A stretch of DNA of 64,000 nt from Solirubrobacterales bacterium (GTDB lineage Bacteria > Actinomycetota > Thermoleophilia > Solirubrobacterales > 70-9). Location: positions 1-64,000 of the forward strand of contig JASLIG010000104.1 of assembly GCA_030152805.1 (NCBI GenBank), written 5' to 3'. Under the pieces are notes generated by a model, which saw only the letters and a program-made list of their open reading frames with translations, did not search any database and was not told where the DNA came from. Made by a program: the position numbers and the translations under genes. Of this stretch, positions 7,709-15,800 are shown in pieces; within the stretch, counting starts at the first letter, position 1; each line of letters opens with the position of its first letter.

Positions 7709-9705
7709 GCGCTCCGGAGCAGAACGAGCCGCCCTCGAAACCGCGGTTGGAGCCGCTGTTGCACCGGGCCACCGGCGTGCCGGGGCTCTTCGTCGCCGTC
7801 TACTCGGCGGTTGGATTCTCGATCTACTTCGCGCTCGGTGTCGTCGCCGATCGCGGGCTCGGCCTGACGCCGCTGATCTTCCTCGCCGCCGGGCTCCTAT
7901 TCGTCGTCACCACGCTCAGCTACGTCGAGGGCGGGGCGATGCTGCGCGAGCGGGGCGGCTCCTCCAGTTTCGCCCGCCACGCCTTCAACGAGCTGATCGC
8001 CTTCATCGCCGGTTGGGCGATCCTGATCGACTACCTGATCGTCGCCGCGCTGGCGGCGATCTCGGTGCCGCACTACCTGGAGCCGGTCTCCGGGCACCTC
8101 TCCGAAGCGGGCTGGGAGATCGGCGTCGCCGGCGCCGTGATCGCCGCCGCCTGCGTGCTCAACGTCTTCAACATCACCGGCCGCGGTCGCGAGCGCCCGC
8201 TCGCCATCCTTGCTCTCGCCGACATCGCCCTGCAGCTCGCCGTGGTCGTGGTCGGCGTCCTCGCGGTCTTCCACCCCGACCGCCTCACCCACGAGCTCGA
8301 CCTGTTCACCAGCCCCGACTTCCACGACATCGTCTACGCAGCCGTCGTCGCGATGCTCGCCTATGCCGGGATAGAGGCCGCCTCCGACCTCGCGCCCGAC
8401 ATCGACGTCGCCCCCGGCGACCTCAAGCGCATCGTCTCGGTCGGCGCCATCGCCGTGCCCCTCGTCTACGCCGGCATGGCGGCGATCGCCCTGATGGCGG
8501 TGCCGGTCGTCGCCGGCCCCGACGGTCCCCAGACCGCCCTCGGCAAGGAATTCGTCGAGGCGCCCGTGCTCGGGGTCGTCTCCGCTTACCACCCGGCCTG
8601 GGTCTCGGACTCGATGCGCTGGCTGGTCGCGATCGTCGCCACGCCCGTCCTGTTCTGGGCGGTGACGACGGCGCTGCTCGGCGTCTCCCGTCACATCTAC
8701 ACGCTGGCGATCAATCGCCAGATCCCCAGCTGGCTGGGCAAGCTCAACAGCCGCCACGCGACCCCGCAGGTGGCGATCGCGATCTCCGGCCTGATCGCCC
8801 TCGGCCTGGTCATCCCCACCGACGTCAAGCTGCTCGCCGGCCTCTACGCCTTCGGCGCGATGCTGGCGATCACGATCGCCCAACTCTCGATCCTGCGCCT
8901 GCGCGTCACCCAGCCCGAGCGCCCGCGCCCCTTCCGCGTCCCACTCGACGTTGCCTGGGGCGGCTCCGGCGCTCGCCTGCCGCTGCCGGCGATCTTCGCC
9001 GCCGCCGTTACCGCGCTCGCCTTCCTCAGCGTCCTCGCCTACCACGAGACCGCTCGCTGGCTCGGTCTCGGCTGGATGACCTTCGGCTTGGTCTTCTACG
9101 TCGTCTACCGCAAGGTCTTCGAGGGGACGACGCTGACCAAGCGCGTCTCGGTCACCGAGAAGGCGCTGACCAAGCAGGTGCCGGAGGTCGCCTTCCGCAA
9201 CATCCTCGTCCCCGTCTTCGGCACCAAGCTCGACGACGACATCGTCGCCACCGCCGGCCGTCTCGCCGCCGCCGAGCAGGAGGACGGGAGCGGCAACGGG
9301 GAGGAGACCCAGCTCGACCTCGTCTACGTGATCGAGGTGCCGCTGACGCTGCCGCTGGATGCGGAGCTGCCGCCGGGGATCGAGGCGGAGGCCGAGCGGG
9401 CGCTGAAGCGGGCCGGTGACGTCGGCGAGGAGTACGCGGACGTCAACGTCAACGCCGAGGTCGTGCGGGCGCGCGGCGTCGGCCCCGGCATCGTCGAAGC
9501 GGCGCGCCACTACGGCTCCGAGGCGATCGTGATCGGCGGTGAGCCGCCGACGAAGATCAAGGGCGGCGCCAGGCTCGGCGGCATCGGCGCCGCCAAGCCC
9601 GCCGAGATCGGCGCCGCCACCGAGTACGTGCTGAAGAAGGCCCCGTGTCGGGTGCTGCTCACCGCGCCTCCCGAGGCGACCCCAGAGCCGGCCATCGCGG
9701 ACTAG
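7705..9705 (+). CDS. APC-superfamily permease with C-terminal Usp domain, second copy
   Basis: This 666-residue paralogue of the permease at 5612 has the same order: a dozen membrane segments to about residue 470, then a Usp-like domain from about residue 495 (RNILVPVFGTKLDDDI... PCRVLLTAPP). The first helix reads VGFSIYFALG in place of VGSSIYYALG, so the substrate pocket is similar. The Usp part carries a longer acidic and Gly-rich insert (EQEDGSGNGEE). The GTG start overlaps the stop of the small membrane gene by 4 bp. Its own stop TAG forms the start of a -10 element for the next gene. Potassium transport is inferred from the neighbouring TrkA genes. Confidence 0.8.
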   Translation: MSAPEQNEPPSKPRLEPLLHRATGVPGLFVAVYSAVGFSIYFALGVVADRGLGLTPLIFLAAGLLFVVTTLSYVEGGAMLRERGGSSSFARHAFNELIAFIAGWAILIDYLIVAALAAISVPHYLEPVSGHLSEAGWEIGVAGAVIAAACVLNVFNITGRGRERPLAILALADIALQLAVVVVGVLAVFHPDRLTHELDLFTSPDFHDIVYAAVVAMLAYAGIEAASDLAPDIDVAPGDLKRIVSVGAIAVPLVYAGMAAIALMAVPVVAGPDGPQTALGKEFVEAPVLGVVSAYHPAWVSDSMRWLVAIVATPVLFWAVTTALLGVSRHIYTLAINRQIPSWLGKLNSRHATPQVAIAISGLIALGLVIPTDVKLLAGLYAFGAMLAITIAQLSILRLRVTQPERPRPFRVPLDVAWGGSGARLPLPAIFAAAVTALAFLSVLAYHETARWLGLGWMTFGLVFYVVYRKVFEGTTLTKRVSVTEKALTKQVPEVAFRNILVPVFGTKLDDDIVATAGRLAAAEQEDGSGNGEETQLDLVYVIEVPLTLPLDAELPPGIEAEAERALKRAGDVGEEYADVNVNAEVVRARGVGPGIVEAARHYGSEAIVIGGEPPTKIKGGARLGGIGAAKPAEIGAATEYVLKKAPCRVLLTAPPEATPEPAIAD

Positions 9706-9708
9706 ACT
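9703..9708 (+). promoter_or_regulatory. -10 element of a leaderless trkA-like gene
   Basis: TAGACT overlaps the permease stop codon and lies seven bases before the GTG at 9716, with no ribosome site between. Confidence 0.4.
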
Positions 9709-9715
9709 CACGGCC

Positions 9716-10189
9716 GTGTTCATCTTGATCGTTGGCTGTGGCCGAGTCGGCTCCTCCGTCGCCCGCGCGATGCTGCGCGAGGGGCACGAAGTCTCCTGCC
9801 TCGACGAGGACCCGGAGTCCCACGCGCGGCTCGAGGTCGGGCTGGAGAAGGGCTGGGAGGACCTCGGCGGCATGTTCACGGTCGGGGCCGGTCTGGAGAC
9901 CGACGCGCTGCTCGCCGCAGGGATCGAGCGCGCCGACGCCTTCATCGCCTCCACCGACGGCGACAACACCAACATCGTCATCTCCCAGATCGCCCAGCGC
10001 CGCTACGACGTGCCGACCGTGATCGCCCGCATCCTCGACCCGCTGCGCGCCGAGTGGTACGAGCGCCAGGGCCTGCACACGGTCTGCCCGACCCGCGTCG
10101 CGATCGACATGCTCGAGAGCGCCGTGCGCGAGGGCGCGCCGCGCGGCGACGCCGGCCCCGACGACGACGGCGCGGCGGAAGCCGCGTAG
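9716..10189 (+). CDS. TrkA-N domain protein (CeoB-like potassium regulator)
   Basis: This is a 157-residue protein. The N-terminus FILIVGCGRVGSSVA is the nucleotide-binding turn of a TrkA-N Rossmann fold. A conserved acidic residue follows at the end of strand 2 (CLDED), and the domain continues with STDGDNTNIVISQIA and RILDPLRA. There is no TrkA-C domain; the tail is short and acidic. Such proteins bind NAD(H) or ATP and gate potassium transporters as multimers. It is followed 17 bp later by a full TrkA, as in the ceoB-ceoC pair of mycobacteria. The GTG start is chosen for the leaderless promoter spacing. Confidence 0.85.
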   Translation: MFILIVGCGRVGSSVARAMLREGHEVSCLDEDPESHARLEVGLEKGWEDLGGMFTVGAGLETDALLAAGIERADAFIASTDGDNTNIVISQIAQRRYDVPTVIARILDPLRAEWYERQGLHTVCPTRVAIDMLESAVREGAPRGDAGPDDDGAAEAA

Positions 10190-10206
10190 GCGGGGGGGCG
10201 GGGCGG

Positions 10207-10884
10207 ATGTACATCATCGTCGTCGGCGCGGGGAAGGTGGGCTGGAACCTGGCCCGCGAGCTGCTCGAAAAGGAGCACGAGGTGACGGTGATCGAGAGCA
10301 ACCGGCGCCGCTACCTGACCGTCGAGCAGGAGCTCGAGCACAACGTCTCCTACGGCGACGCCTCCGAGCTCTGGGTGCTGGAGCGGGCGGGGATCCAGCG
10401 CGCCGACATGGTCATCGCCGTCACCGGCGACGACGAGGACAACATGCTGATTTGCCAGGTCGCCCGCGAGAAGTACGAGGTCGAGCGGATCATCGCCCGC
10501 GTGAATAATCCGCGCAACAAGCCCCACTTCGACCTGCTCGGGATCAAGCCGAGCGTCTCGGCCACGGACCTGATCCTGCGTCTGCTCGAGCACGAGGTGC
10601 CCGAGTACGGCCTCGTCCACCTGCTCGACCTGCAGGAGGAGCAGCTGGAGATCATCGAGATGTTGCTGGGCAAGGACTCCGGGGTAACCGGGAGGCGTGT
10701 CGGCGATCTTGAAATGCCCGAAGGCAGCCTCTTGATCTCGGTGTTGCGCAACGGCAAGGGCTTCGTCCCCGGGCCCGACACGGTGCTCGAGGTCGGCGAC
10801 GAGGTGCTGGCGGTGCTCGATCCCGGCCACGAGGAGCAGCTGAAGTCCTTGTTTGGCCCCTCCGGCGGAAACGGCAGTGGCTGA
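10207..10884 (+). CDS. TrkA-type protein with TrkA-N and TrkA-C domains (CeoC-like)
   Basis: This 225-residue protein begins MYIIVVGAGKVGWNLA, again a Rossmann GxGxxG. It keeps the usual VTGDDEDNMLICQVA and RVNNPRN blocks, then has a TrkA-C domain (about residues 135-215, with SLLISVLRNGKGFVPGPDT). The start codon was set at the ATG that gives the correct Rossmann N-terminus. It should form the gating ring with the product of 9716 on one or both permeases. It overlaps the next gene by 8 bp, so the flavoprotein is translationally coupled. Confidence 0.9.
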   Translation: MYIIVVGAGKVGWNLARELLEKEHEVTVIESNRRRYLTVEQELEHNVSYGDASELWVLERAGIQRADMVIAVTGDDEDNMLICQVAREKYEVERIIARVNNPRNKPHFDLLGIKPSVSATDLILRLLEHEVPEYGLVHLLDLQEEQLEIIEMLLGKDSGVTGRRVGDLEMPEGSLLISVLRNGKGFVPGPDTVLEVGDEVLAVLDPGHEEQLKSLFGPSGGNGSG

Positions 10885-12112
10885 GCGCGAGGTCGATTTC
10901 CTCCTCATCGGCGGCGGTCTCGCCTCCGCAAGCTGCGCGGCGGAACTGCGCAAGCGAGGCGCCGACGGCTCGGTGCTGCTGGTCGGGCGGGAGCCGGAGC
11001 CGCCCTACGAACGCCCGCCGCTCTCCAAGGAGTACATGCGCGGCGAGGCCGAACGCGCCGACGCCTACGTCAACCCACCGGAGTGGTACGGGGAGAACGA
11101 CGTCGAGCTGCTGACCGGCGCCAACGTGATGGCGCTCGACCCGGCGGCGCGCACGGCGAAGCTGCAGGGTGGGGAGGAGGTGCGCTTCGGCAAGGCGCTG
11201 ATCGCCACCGGGGCGATGGTCAACATCCTCCGCGTCGAGGGAGCCGAGAACGAGGGCATCCACTACCTGCGCGCCTTCGGCAACTCCGACGCGATCCGTA
11301 CCGACGCCGAGGCCGCCAAGCACGTCGTCCTGATCGGCGGCAGCTACATCGGCGCCGAGGTGGCAGCCTCGCTGACCGCGCGGGGCGCCAGGTGCACGAT
11401 CGTGACGATGGAGGACGTGGCCCTCTCGCGCACCTTCGGCGAGCGCGCCGGCCGCTTCTTCCACGAGCTGCTTGAATCGAAGGGAGTGACGATCCATGGT
11501 GGGGAGGAGCTCGAGGCCTACGAGGGCGACGGCCGCGTCAAGGGCGTGGTGACGAAGAGCGGCCTGGCGATCGAGTGCGACGCGGTGGTTGTCGGCGCCG
11601 GCGTGCGCCCCGACGCCATGCTGGCGGAGCGCGCGGGCCTCGAGGTCGACGATGGGATCGTCTGCGACTCGAAGCTGCAGACCAGCGCCGAGGGCATCTA
11701 CGCCGCCGGCGACTGCTGCTCCTACGACAGCGTCGTCCACGGTCGCCGTCTGCGGGTCGAGCACTGGGACGTGGCGATGCAGCAGGGCATGCACGCTGCT
11801 CGCAACCTGCTCGGCGAGGACGCCGACTACGACGTCGTCCCCTACTTCTTCAGCGATCTCGCCGACTGGGCCAGCCTCGAGTACGTCGGCCCCGCCTCCG
11901 AATGGGACGAGGAGATCTGGCGCGGCGACCCCGACAGCGCCGAATTCTCCGTCTGGTACCTGAAGGACAACCGAGTCGCCGGCTGCCTCAGCGTAGAGCG
12001 CTCCGAAGACCTGGCCGAAGCTCGCCGCCTCCTGGCCGACGGCGTCGACGTCTCCGCCCACAAAGCGAAGATCGCCGACGCCGACAGCGACCTTTCGGCT
12101 ATCGAGGCCTGA
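10877..12112 (+). CDS. FAD/NAD(P)-dependent oxidoreductase (ferredoxin-reductase-like)
   Basis: This 411-residue protein starts at a GTG overlapping the end of the trkA gene. A TTG 24 bases upstream is also possible. It shows an FAD Rossmann motif (FLLIGGGLASASCAAEL), the ERPPLSKEY segment of rubredoxin/ferredoxin reductases and AIF, a second NAD motif (VLIGGSYIGAEVAASL) and the FAD-closing IYAAGDCC. The C-terminal domain (about residues 310-410) is the reductase dimer-type fold. It probably passes electrons from NAD(P)H to a small redox protein, but no ferredoxin gene is near. The coupling to trkA suggests redox-linked control of potassium flux; that is inference. Confidence 0.8.
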   Translation: MAEREVDFLLIGGGLASASCAAELRKRGADGSVLLVGREPEPPYERPPLSKEYMRGEAERADAYVNPPEWYGENDVELLTGANVMALDPAARTAKLQGGEEVRFGKALIATGAMVNILRVEGAENEGIHYLRAFGNSDAIRTDAEAAKHVVLIGGSYIGAEVAASLTARGARCTIVTMEDVALSRTFGERAGRFFHELLESKGVTIHGGEELEAYEGDGRVKGVVTKSGLAIECDAVVVGAGVRPDAMLAERAGLEVDDGIVCDSKLQTSAEGIYAAGDCCSYDSVVHGRRLRVEHWDVAMQQGMHAARNLLGEDADYDVVPYFFSDLADWASLEYVGPASEWDEEIWRGDPDSAEFSVWYLKDNRVAGCLSVERSEDLAEARRLLADGVDVSAHKAKIADADSDLSAIEA

Positions 12113-12124
12113 ACCGTTCGTGGT

Positions 12125-12796
12125 TTAGCCGACTCCACTCCATTTCAGTCCTTCATGTGCCCCGGCCAATTGTTGCCACCAGTTAGCGTCAAGTGACATT
12201 TTACTAGCGCCGAATAACATTTCTAATTCGGGGAATAACCCAGCAGGAGCTTGCCTCACTAAGTGTTTGATGGCTTCTTTTTCGAGACCTTCTGGGTCTT
12301 CCAGAACCATTGCACCCGTGACGTTGTTTTTTTCCGTTAGCACGCATGATTTCCCGCCATATTTGGTGACGGTCAGCGTTTTTCCTTCCGCCGGGGTCAG
12401 CACGTTGTAGGTCTTGCCTTCGTGTAAGAAAAGGTTGCTTTTGACTTTGAACAGAAGGTTGCCGACTTCGCAGGCAATCGGTTTTAAGGGAGAAATAGTG
12501 TTAACTTCACCTTCCGTAAATTCGAATTTCGCTGTCCCGTGCCCTTCTGAAGTCAGCGTCGATTCGTAGACTATGAATCCGTGGAAGACTAACTCGAGAT
12601 TTAGGTTCGGCACTAAGAAGGTGTAGAGGCCTTGGTCGGGTAGCCAGCTGAGCGACGGGTTTAAGGAGACGAAACTTTTGCCGTTGACCAGCCAGTTCCC
12701 TTCCGCCTGGGCGGGCGCGGCCGCAAACGCCACCGCGCAGGCGGCGACCAGCAGGCACGACGAGAACTCGGCGAGCAGACGCTTCGCTTGATTCAT
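12125..12796 (-). CDS. Secreted protein, family B, lone copy
   Basis: This is a 223-residue protein with site AGAGAGGATCAGG before the ATG and a signal peptide ending AQAEG (about residue 33). The mature part aligns with the protein at 2322: LVPNLNLELVF, then a strand rich in Thr, CVLTEKNNVTGAMVLE against CILPNDNVVTG, and a C-terminal LAGAHEGLKW against LTGVHKGLFL. It again combines a GC-rich signal region with an AT-richer mature region holding nine TTA codons. It faces the flavoprotein gene with only 12 bp between the stops. Function is unknown. Confidence 0.75.
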   Translation of the reverse strand: MNQAKRLLAEFSSCLLVAACAVAFAAAPAQAEGNWLVNGKSFVSLNPSLSWLPDQGLYTFLVPNLNLELVFHGFIVYESTLTSEGHGTAKFEFTEGEVNTISPLKPIACEVGNLLFKVKSNLFLHEGKTYNVLTPAEGKTLTVTKYGGKSCVLTEKNNVTGAMVLEDPEGLEKEAIKHLVRQAPAGLFPELEMLFGASKMSLDANWWQQLAGAHEGLKWSGVG

Positions 12797-12853
12797 CCTG
12801 ATCCTCTCTTTTGGTTACGGTTGCGAGCGGTGCCGGTCGGGCACCGCGACGCG

Positions 12854-12882
12854 AGCCTACAGTCGCGTTTCAAATTGATCAA
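12854..12882 (-). promoter_or_regulatory. Promoter of the 12125-12796 gene
   Basis: Read on the minus strand, TTGATC (12882-12877) and TAGGCT (12859-12854) are separated by 17 bases. The expected start is about 50 bases before the gene's ATG. Confidence 0.5.
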
Positions 12883-12968
12883 TAACTTTGGACTAACGTC
12901 AACTGCCAACTACCGGCGATGCCAGGGCGAGCGATCGCGGGAAGCGGATATCCTCAGGCCAGTGCCTT

Positions 12969-13039
12969 TGCGGCCTGGTGTAATGGCAGCACGCCTCGCT
13001 CTGGACGAGGTAGTCGGGGTTCGAGTCCCTGGGCCGCAG
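12969..13039 (+). tRNA. tRNA-Gln (CUG anticodon)
   Basis: The cloverleaf is complete: acceptor TGCGGCC/GGCCGCA, D arm GTGT/GCAC, anticodon stem CCTCG/CGAGG with loop CTCTGGA giving CTG, and T arm CGGGG/CCCTG with TTCGAGT loop. CCA is not encoded. It reads CAG codons. Confidence 0.9.
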
Positions 13040-13109
13040 CTCGCAGCTCGTCTCTGGCAAGCCTCGTGCCCGCAAAGCGTCTAATCGCTCTGCTAGTTTT
13101 GCTGCACTC

Positions 13110-13841
13110 ATGAGCCCTCGCCTGACATCGATTGCCCTGCTTTTCGCGACTGTGCTGCTGATTGCCGGCTGTGGCGGAGGTGGAGATGGAGATGAAGGCT
13201 CGACCGAATCGACGCCGGCCACGACGGTGGCGACGAAGGTGCTCAGTAAGGCCGAACTGCTTGAACAGGGCAATGCGATCTGCGCCGAGACCATGCGGGC
13301 GATCGGTACGTCGGGGGCGAACGGCGAAAGCTCATACAGCGTTGCCGCACAGGTTGGCGGGCTCTATGCCGGCATGGTCAGCAGTCTCAAGGACCTCGGC
13401 AAGCCGAAGGAAGCAAATGGCTACGCCAAGTTCTTCGAAGCAGCCGATGAACTAGCTGCCATAGAGAGCGAGCTCAAGCTCGCCTCTGAACGGGAAGACA
13501 GGCCGGCAGTGGAAAGTGCCGAACTTGACGCCGAACGGGAGTTGGGGAATTTCCGCGCCGCCGCCGCCGAATATGGCCTCGAGGATTGCAACGCCTACCC
13601 AACCGCGCCGGAAACAGGCGCGCCGTCGGGGGGCGAAGGGGAAGCAGAAACCGGCGAAAGCCCGGAAGGAGCATCCGAAGCCGTGGAACCTGAAGCGGTC
13701 GAACCGGAAGCCGCCTCCGAAGAAGCGCCTGAAACCGGCGGCGCCGGTGGCACTGCCGAAGGCGGCGGCGCGGTTGGCGCCCCCGAAGGCGGCGGCGAAA
13801 CGGGCAGTGGCGGCTCCGGCGGCGGCATCGGCGCCGGCTAG
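13110..13841 (+). CDS. Lipoprotein with acidic low-complexity tail
   Basis: This 243-residue protein has a lipoprotein signal with lipobox LIAGC at residues 17-21. The folded part (about residues 45-155) is mostly helical and has two cysteines (AICAETM and EDCNAYP). It resembles small actinobacterial lipoproteins with an AICA..M helix and a late cysteine. From residue 160 the chain is Glu/Pro/Ala/Gly-rich and ends in a Gly-rich tail, probably a flexible spacer. Codons in the tail lean to GAA. It follows tRNA-Gln and ends just before a strong bidirectional hairpin. Function is unknown. Confidence 0.75.
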   Translation: MSPRLTSIALLFATVLLIAGCGGGGDGDEGSTESTPATTVATKVLSKAELLEQGNAICAETMRAIGTSGANGESSYSVAAQVGGLYAGMVSSLKDLGKPKEANGYAKFFEAADELAAIESELKLASEREDRPAVESAELDAERELGNFRAAAAEYGLEDCNAYPTAPETGAPSGGEGEAETGESPEGASEAVEPEAVEPEAASEEAPETGGAGGTAEGGGAVGAPEGGGETGSGGSGGGIGAG

Positions 13842-13912
13842 CCAAGCGGTCGCACTTTCAGTCGCATACCGGAAAGAGATGCGACCGTAAGGGGCGCCTC
13901 GCCCCAGCTCGG

Positions 13913-13963
13913 CCTAGATGTCGCACTTCCCTCCGGTATACGGAGGGAAGTGCGACATCTAGG
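13913..13963. terminator. Perfect 23-bp bidirectional hairpin
   Basis: The arms 13913-13935 and 13941-13963 are perfectly complementary around loop GTATA. The hairpin separates two convergent genes and contains the stop codon of the minus-strand ABC gene (13959-13961). A second 7-bp hairpin (GTCGCAT 13861-13867, ATGCGAC 13879-13885) lies upstream and shares the TCGCA word. Confidence 0.7.
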
Positions 13964-15800
13964 CGGCTGAGGATTCTTGCCAGGCGCCGTAGAGGCGTGA
14001 GTAAGGGCCGCCGGCCTCGATCAGCTCGTCGTGGGTTCCCTGCTCGGCGATGCCGCCACCTTCGAGGACGACGATCTTGCCGGCGCGGCGGATCGTTGAG
14101 AGGCGGTGGGCGATGACGATCGCGGTGCGGCCGGCGAGGAGGCGGCTGAGGCCTTTCTCGATCGTTTTCTCGGTCCGTACGTCGACGTTGGAGGTCGCCT
14201 CGTCGAGGATCAGGATTCGCGGCTGCGCCAGCAGGGCACGCGCGAAGGCGACGAGCTGGCGCTGGCCGGCCGACAACTGTACGCCGCGCTCTCCCACCTG
14301 GGTCTCGATCCCCTCCGGCAGCGCCGCGATGAACTCGGTGGCGCCGACGGCCGCGGCCGCGTCTTCGATCTCCTCCAGGCTCGCTGCCGGTCGCCCGAAG
14401 GCGATGTTCTCGCGCACGCTCCCCGAGAACAGGAAGCCCTCCTGCGGCACGATGCCGAGCTGTCGCCGCAGCGCCTGTTGCTTCACGCCTGTCAGGTCGT
14501 GGCCATCGACCAGCACGCGTCCGCGCTGCGGATCGTAGAAGCGCGCGACGAGCTTCGCGAAGGTCGACTTGCCCGCACCCGTCGCCCCGACCAGCGCCAG
14601 CGTCTGTCCCGCCGGCACGTGCAGCGACACGTCCCGCATCGCCCAGTCCTCCGCGTCGGGGATGTAGGAAAACCAGACTCCATCCATCTCGATCTCGCCG
14701 CGCAGGGTGCCGGGGTCGATTGCGCCCGGCGCGTCGACCATGTCCGGCTCGGTGTCGAGCAGGTCGAAGATCTTGTCGAGGGCGGCCATGCCCTGCTGGT
14801 AGGTGGTGTAGAGCTGGGAGAGCTGCTGGATCGGTTCGAAGAAGACCTGCAGGTAGCCGACGAAGGCGACGATCACGCCGATCTGGATCGCTCCCTCGAT
14901 CGTCTGGCTGCCGCCGTAGAGGAGGATCGCTGCGATCGCCACCGTCGAGAGCAGTTCGACCGCCGGGAAGTAGGAGGCGTTGAGGAAGACCGTGCGCATG
15001 TTGGCCTCGCGGTTGGCCTCGTTGAGCTCGGTCATCGCGGTCGCGTGGCGGTCCTCCTGGCCGAAGCTGCGCACCACCCGCACGCCACTCAGGGTCTCCT
15101 GCAGGTAGGCGGTCACGGCGGCGATCCGCTCTCGGGTCGCCCTGTAGGCGCCGGTGGAGACGATCCGGAAGACGATGCTGGCGATGGCGATCAGGGGGAA
15201 GGTGAGGAACGTGACCAGAGCCAGCTTGACGTCCAGCACAAGCATGATCGCGACCACGCCGATCAGGGTCAGCACGCTGGAGAACATCGTCACCACCCCG
15301 TCGGTGACAAGCTGGTTGAGCGCCTCGATGTCGTTGGTCATGCGGCTGATCAGCACACCGGGGCTGCGCCGGGTGAAGAAGCCGATCGACATCGTCTGCA
15401 GGTGGGTGAAGACGCGCTCGCGCAGGTCCTGCAGGGCGCGCGTGCCGACCCAGCCGACCAGGTAGGTCTGCAGGAACGAGGCGCCCGCGTAGAGCGCCGC
15501 CACGGCGAGGAAGGCGACGACGATCAGGTCCAGGGCCGAGGCGTCGCCGGTGTCGATGCCGGCGTCGATCGCCTGGCCCGCCAGGTAAGGCGGCGCGAGA
15601 GCGGTTCCGGTGGCGACCAGGAGCGCCGCGAACATGAGGAGCACCCGGCCGCGGTAGGGCCGCAGCAGCCCGATCATCCAGCGAACCTTGCGGGCGCGCT
15701 GGTCCTGGCCGCGCACCAGCCGCCAGAGCGCGACGAAGAGCAGCCAGATGTCCCGGTAGCGGTTGCGCTGCTCGGGCCCGCTCGTGCGCTCCGCGCTCAT
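13959..15800 (-). CDS. ABC exporter half-transporter (permease + ATPase)
   Basis: This 613-residue protein has six membrane helices over about residues 45-335, then a nucleotide-binding domain: Walker A GATGAGKST, Q-loop VPQEG, signature LSAGQRQL, Walker B ILILDEATS and switch H in IAHRLST. The signature has Ala where LSGGQ is usual, a mild deviation. It is the downstream partner of a similar gene at 15797, overlapping it by 4 bp (ATGA), so the two should form a heterodimeric exporter. The substrate (lipid, drug or peptide) cannot be read from sequence. Confidence 0.9.
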   Translation of the reverse strand: MSAERTSGPEQRNRYRDIWLLFVALWRLVRGQDQRARKVRWMIGLLRPYRGRVLLMFAALLVATGTALAPPYLAGQAIDAGIDTGDASALDLIVVAFLAVAALYAGASFLQTYLVGWVGTRALQDLRERVFTHLQTMSIGFFTRRSPGVLISRMTNDIEALNQLVTDGVVTMFSSVLTLIGVVAIMLVLDVKLALVTFLTFPLIAIASIVFRIVSTGAYRATRERIAAVTAYLQETLSGVRVVRSFGQEDRHATAMTELNEANREANMRTVFLNASYFPAVELLSTVAIAAILLYGGSQTIEGAIQIGVIVAFVGYLQVFFEPIQQLSQLYTTYQQGMAALDKIFDLLDTEPDMVDAPGAIDPGTLRGEIEMDGVWFSYIPDAEDWAMRDVSLHVPAGQTLALVGATGAGKSTFAKLVARFYDPQRGRVLVDGHDLTGVKQQALRRQLGIVPQEGFLFSGSVRENIAFGRPAASLEEIEDAAAAVGATEFIAALPEGIETQVGERGVQLSAGQRQLVAFARALLAQPRILILDEATSNVDVRTEKTIEKGLSRLLAGRTAIVIAHRLSTIRRAGKIVVLEGGGIAEQGTHDELIEAGGPYSRLYGAWQESSAA

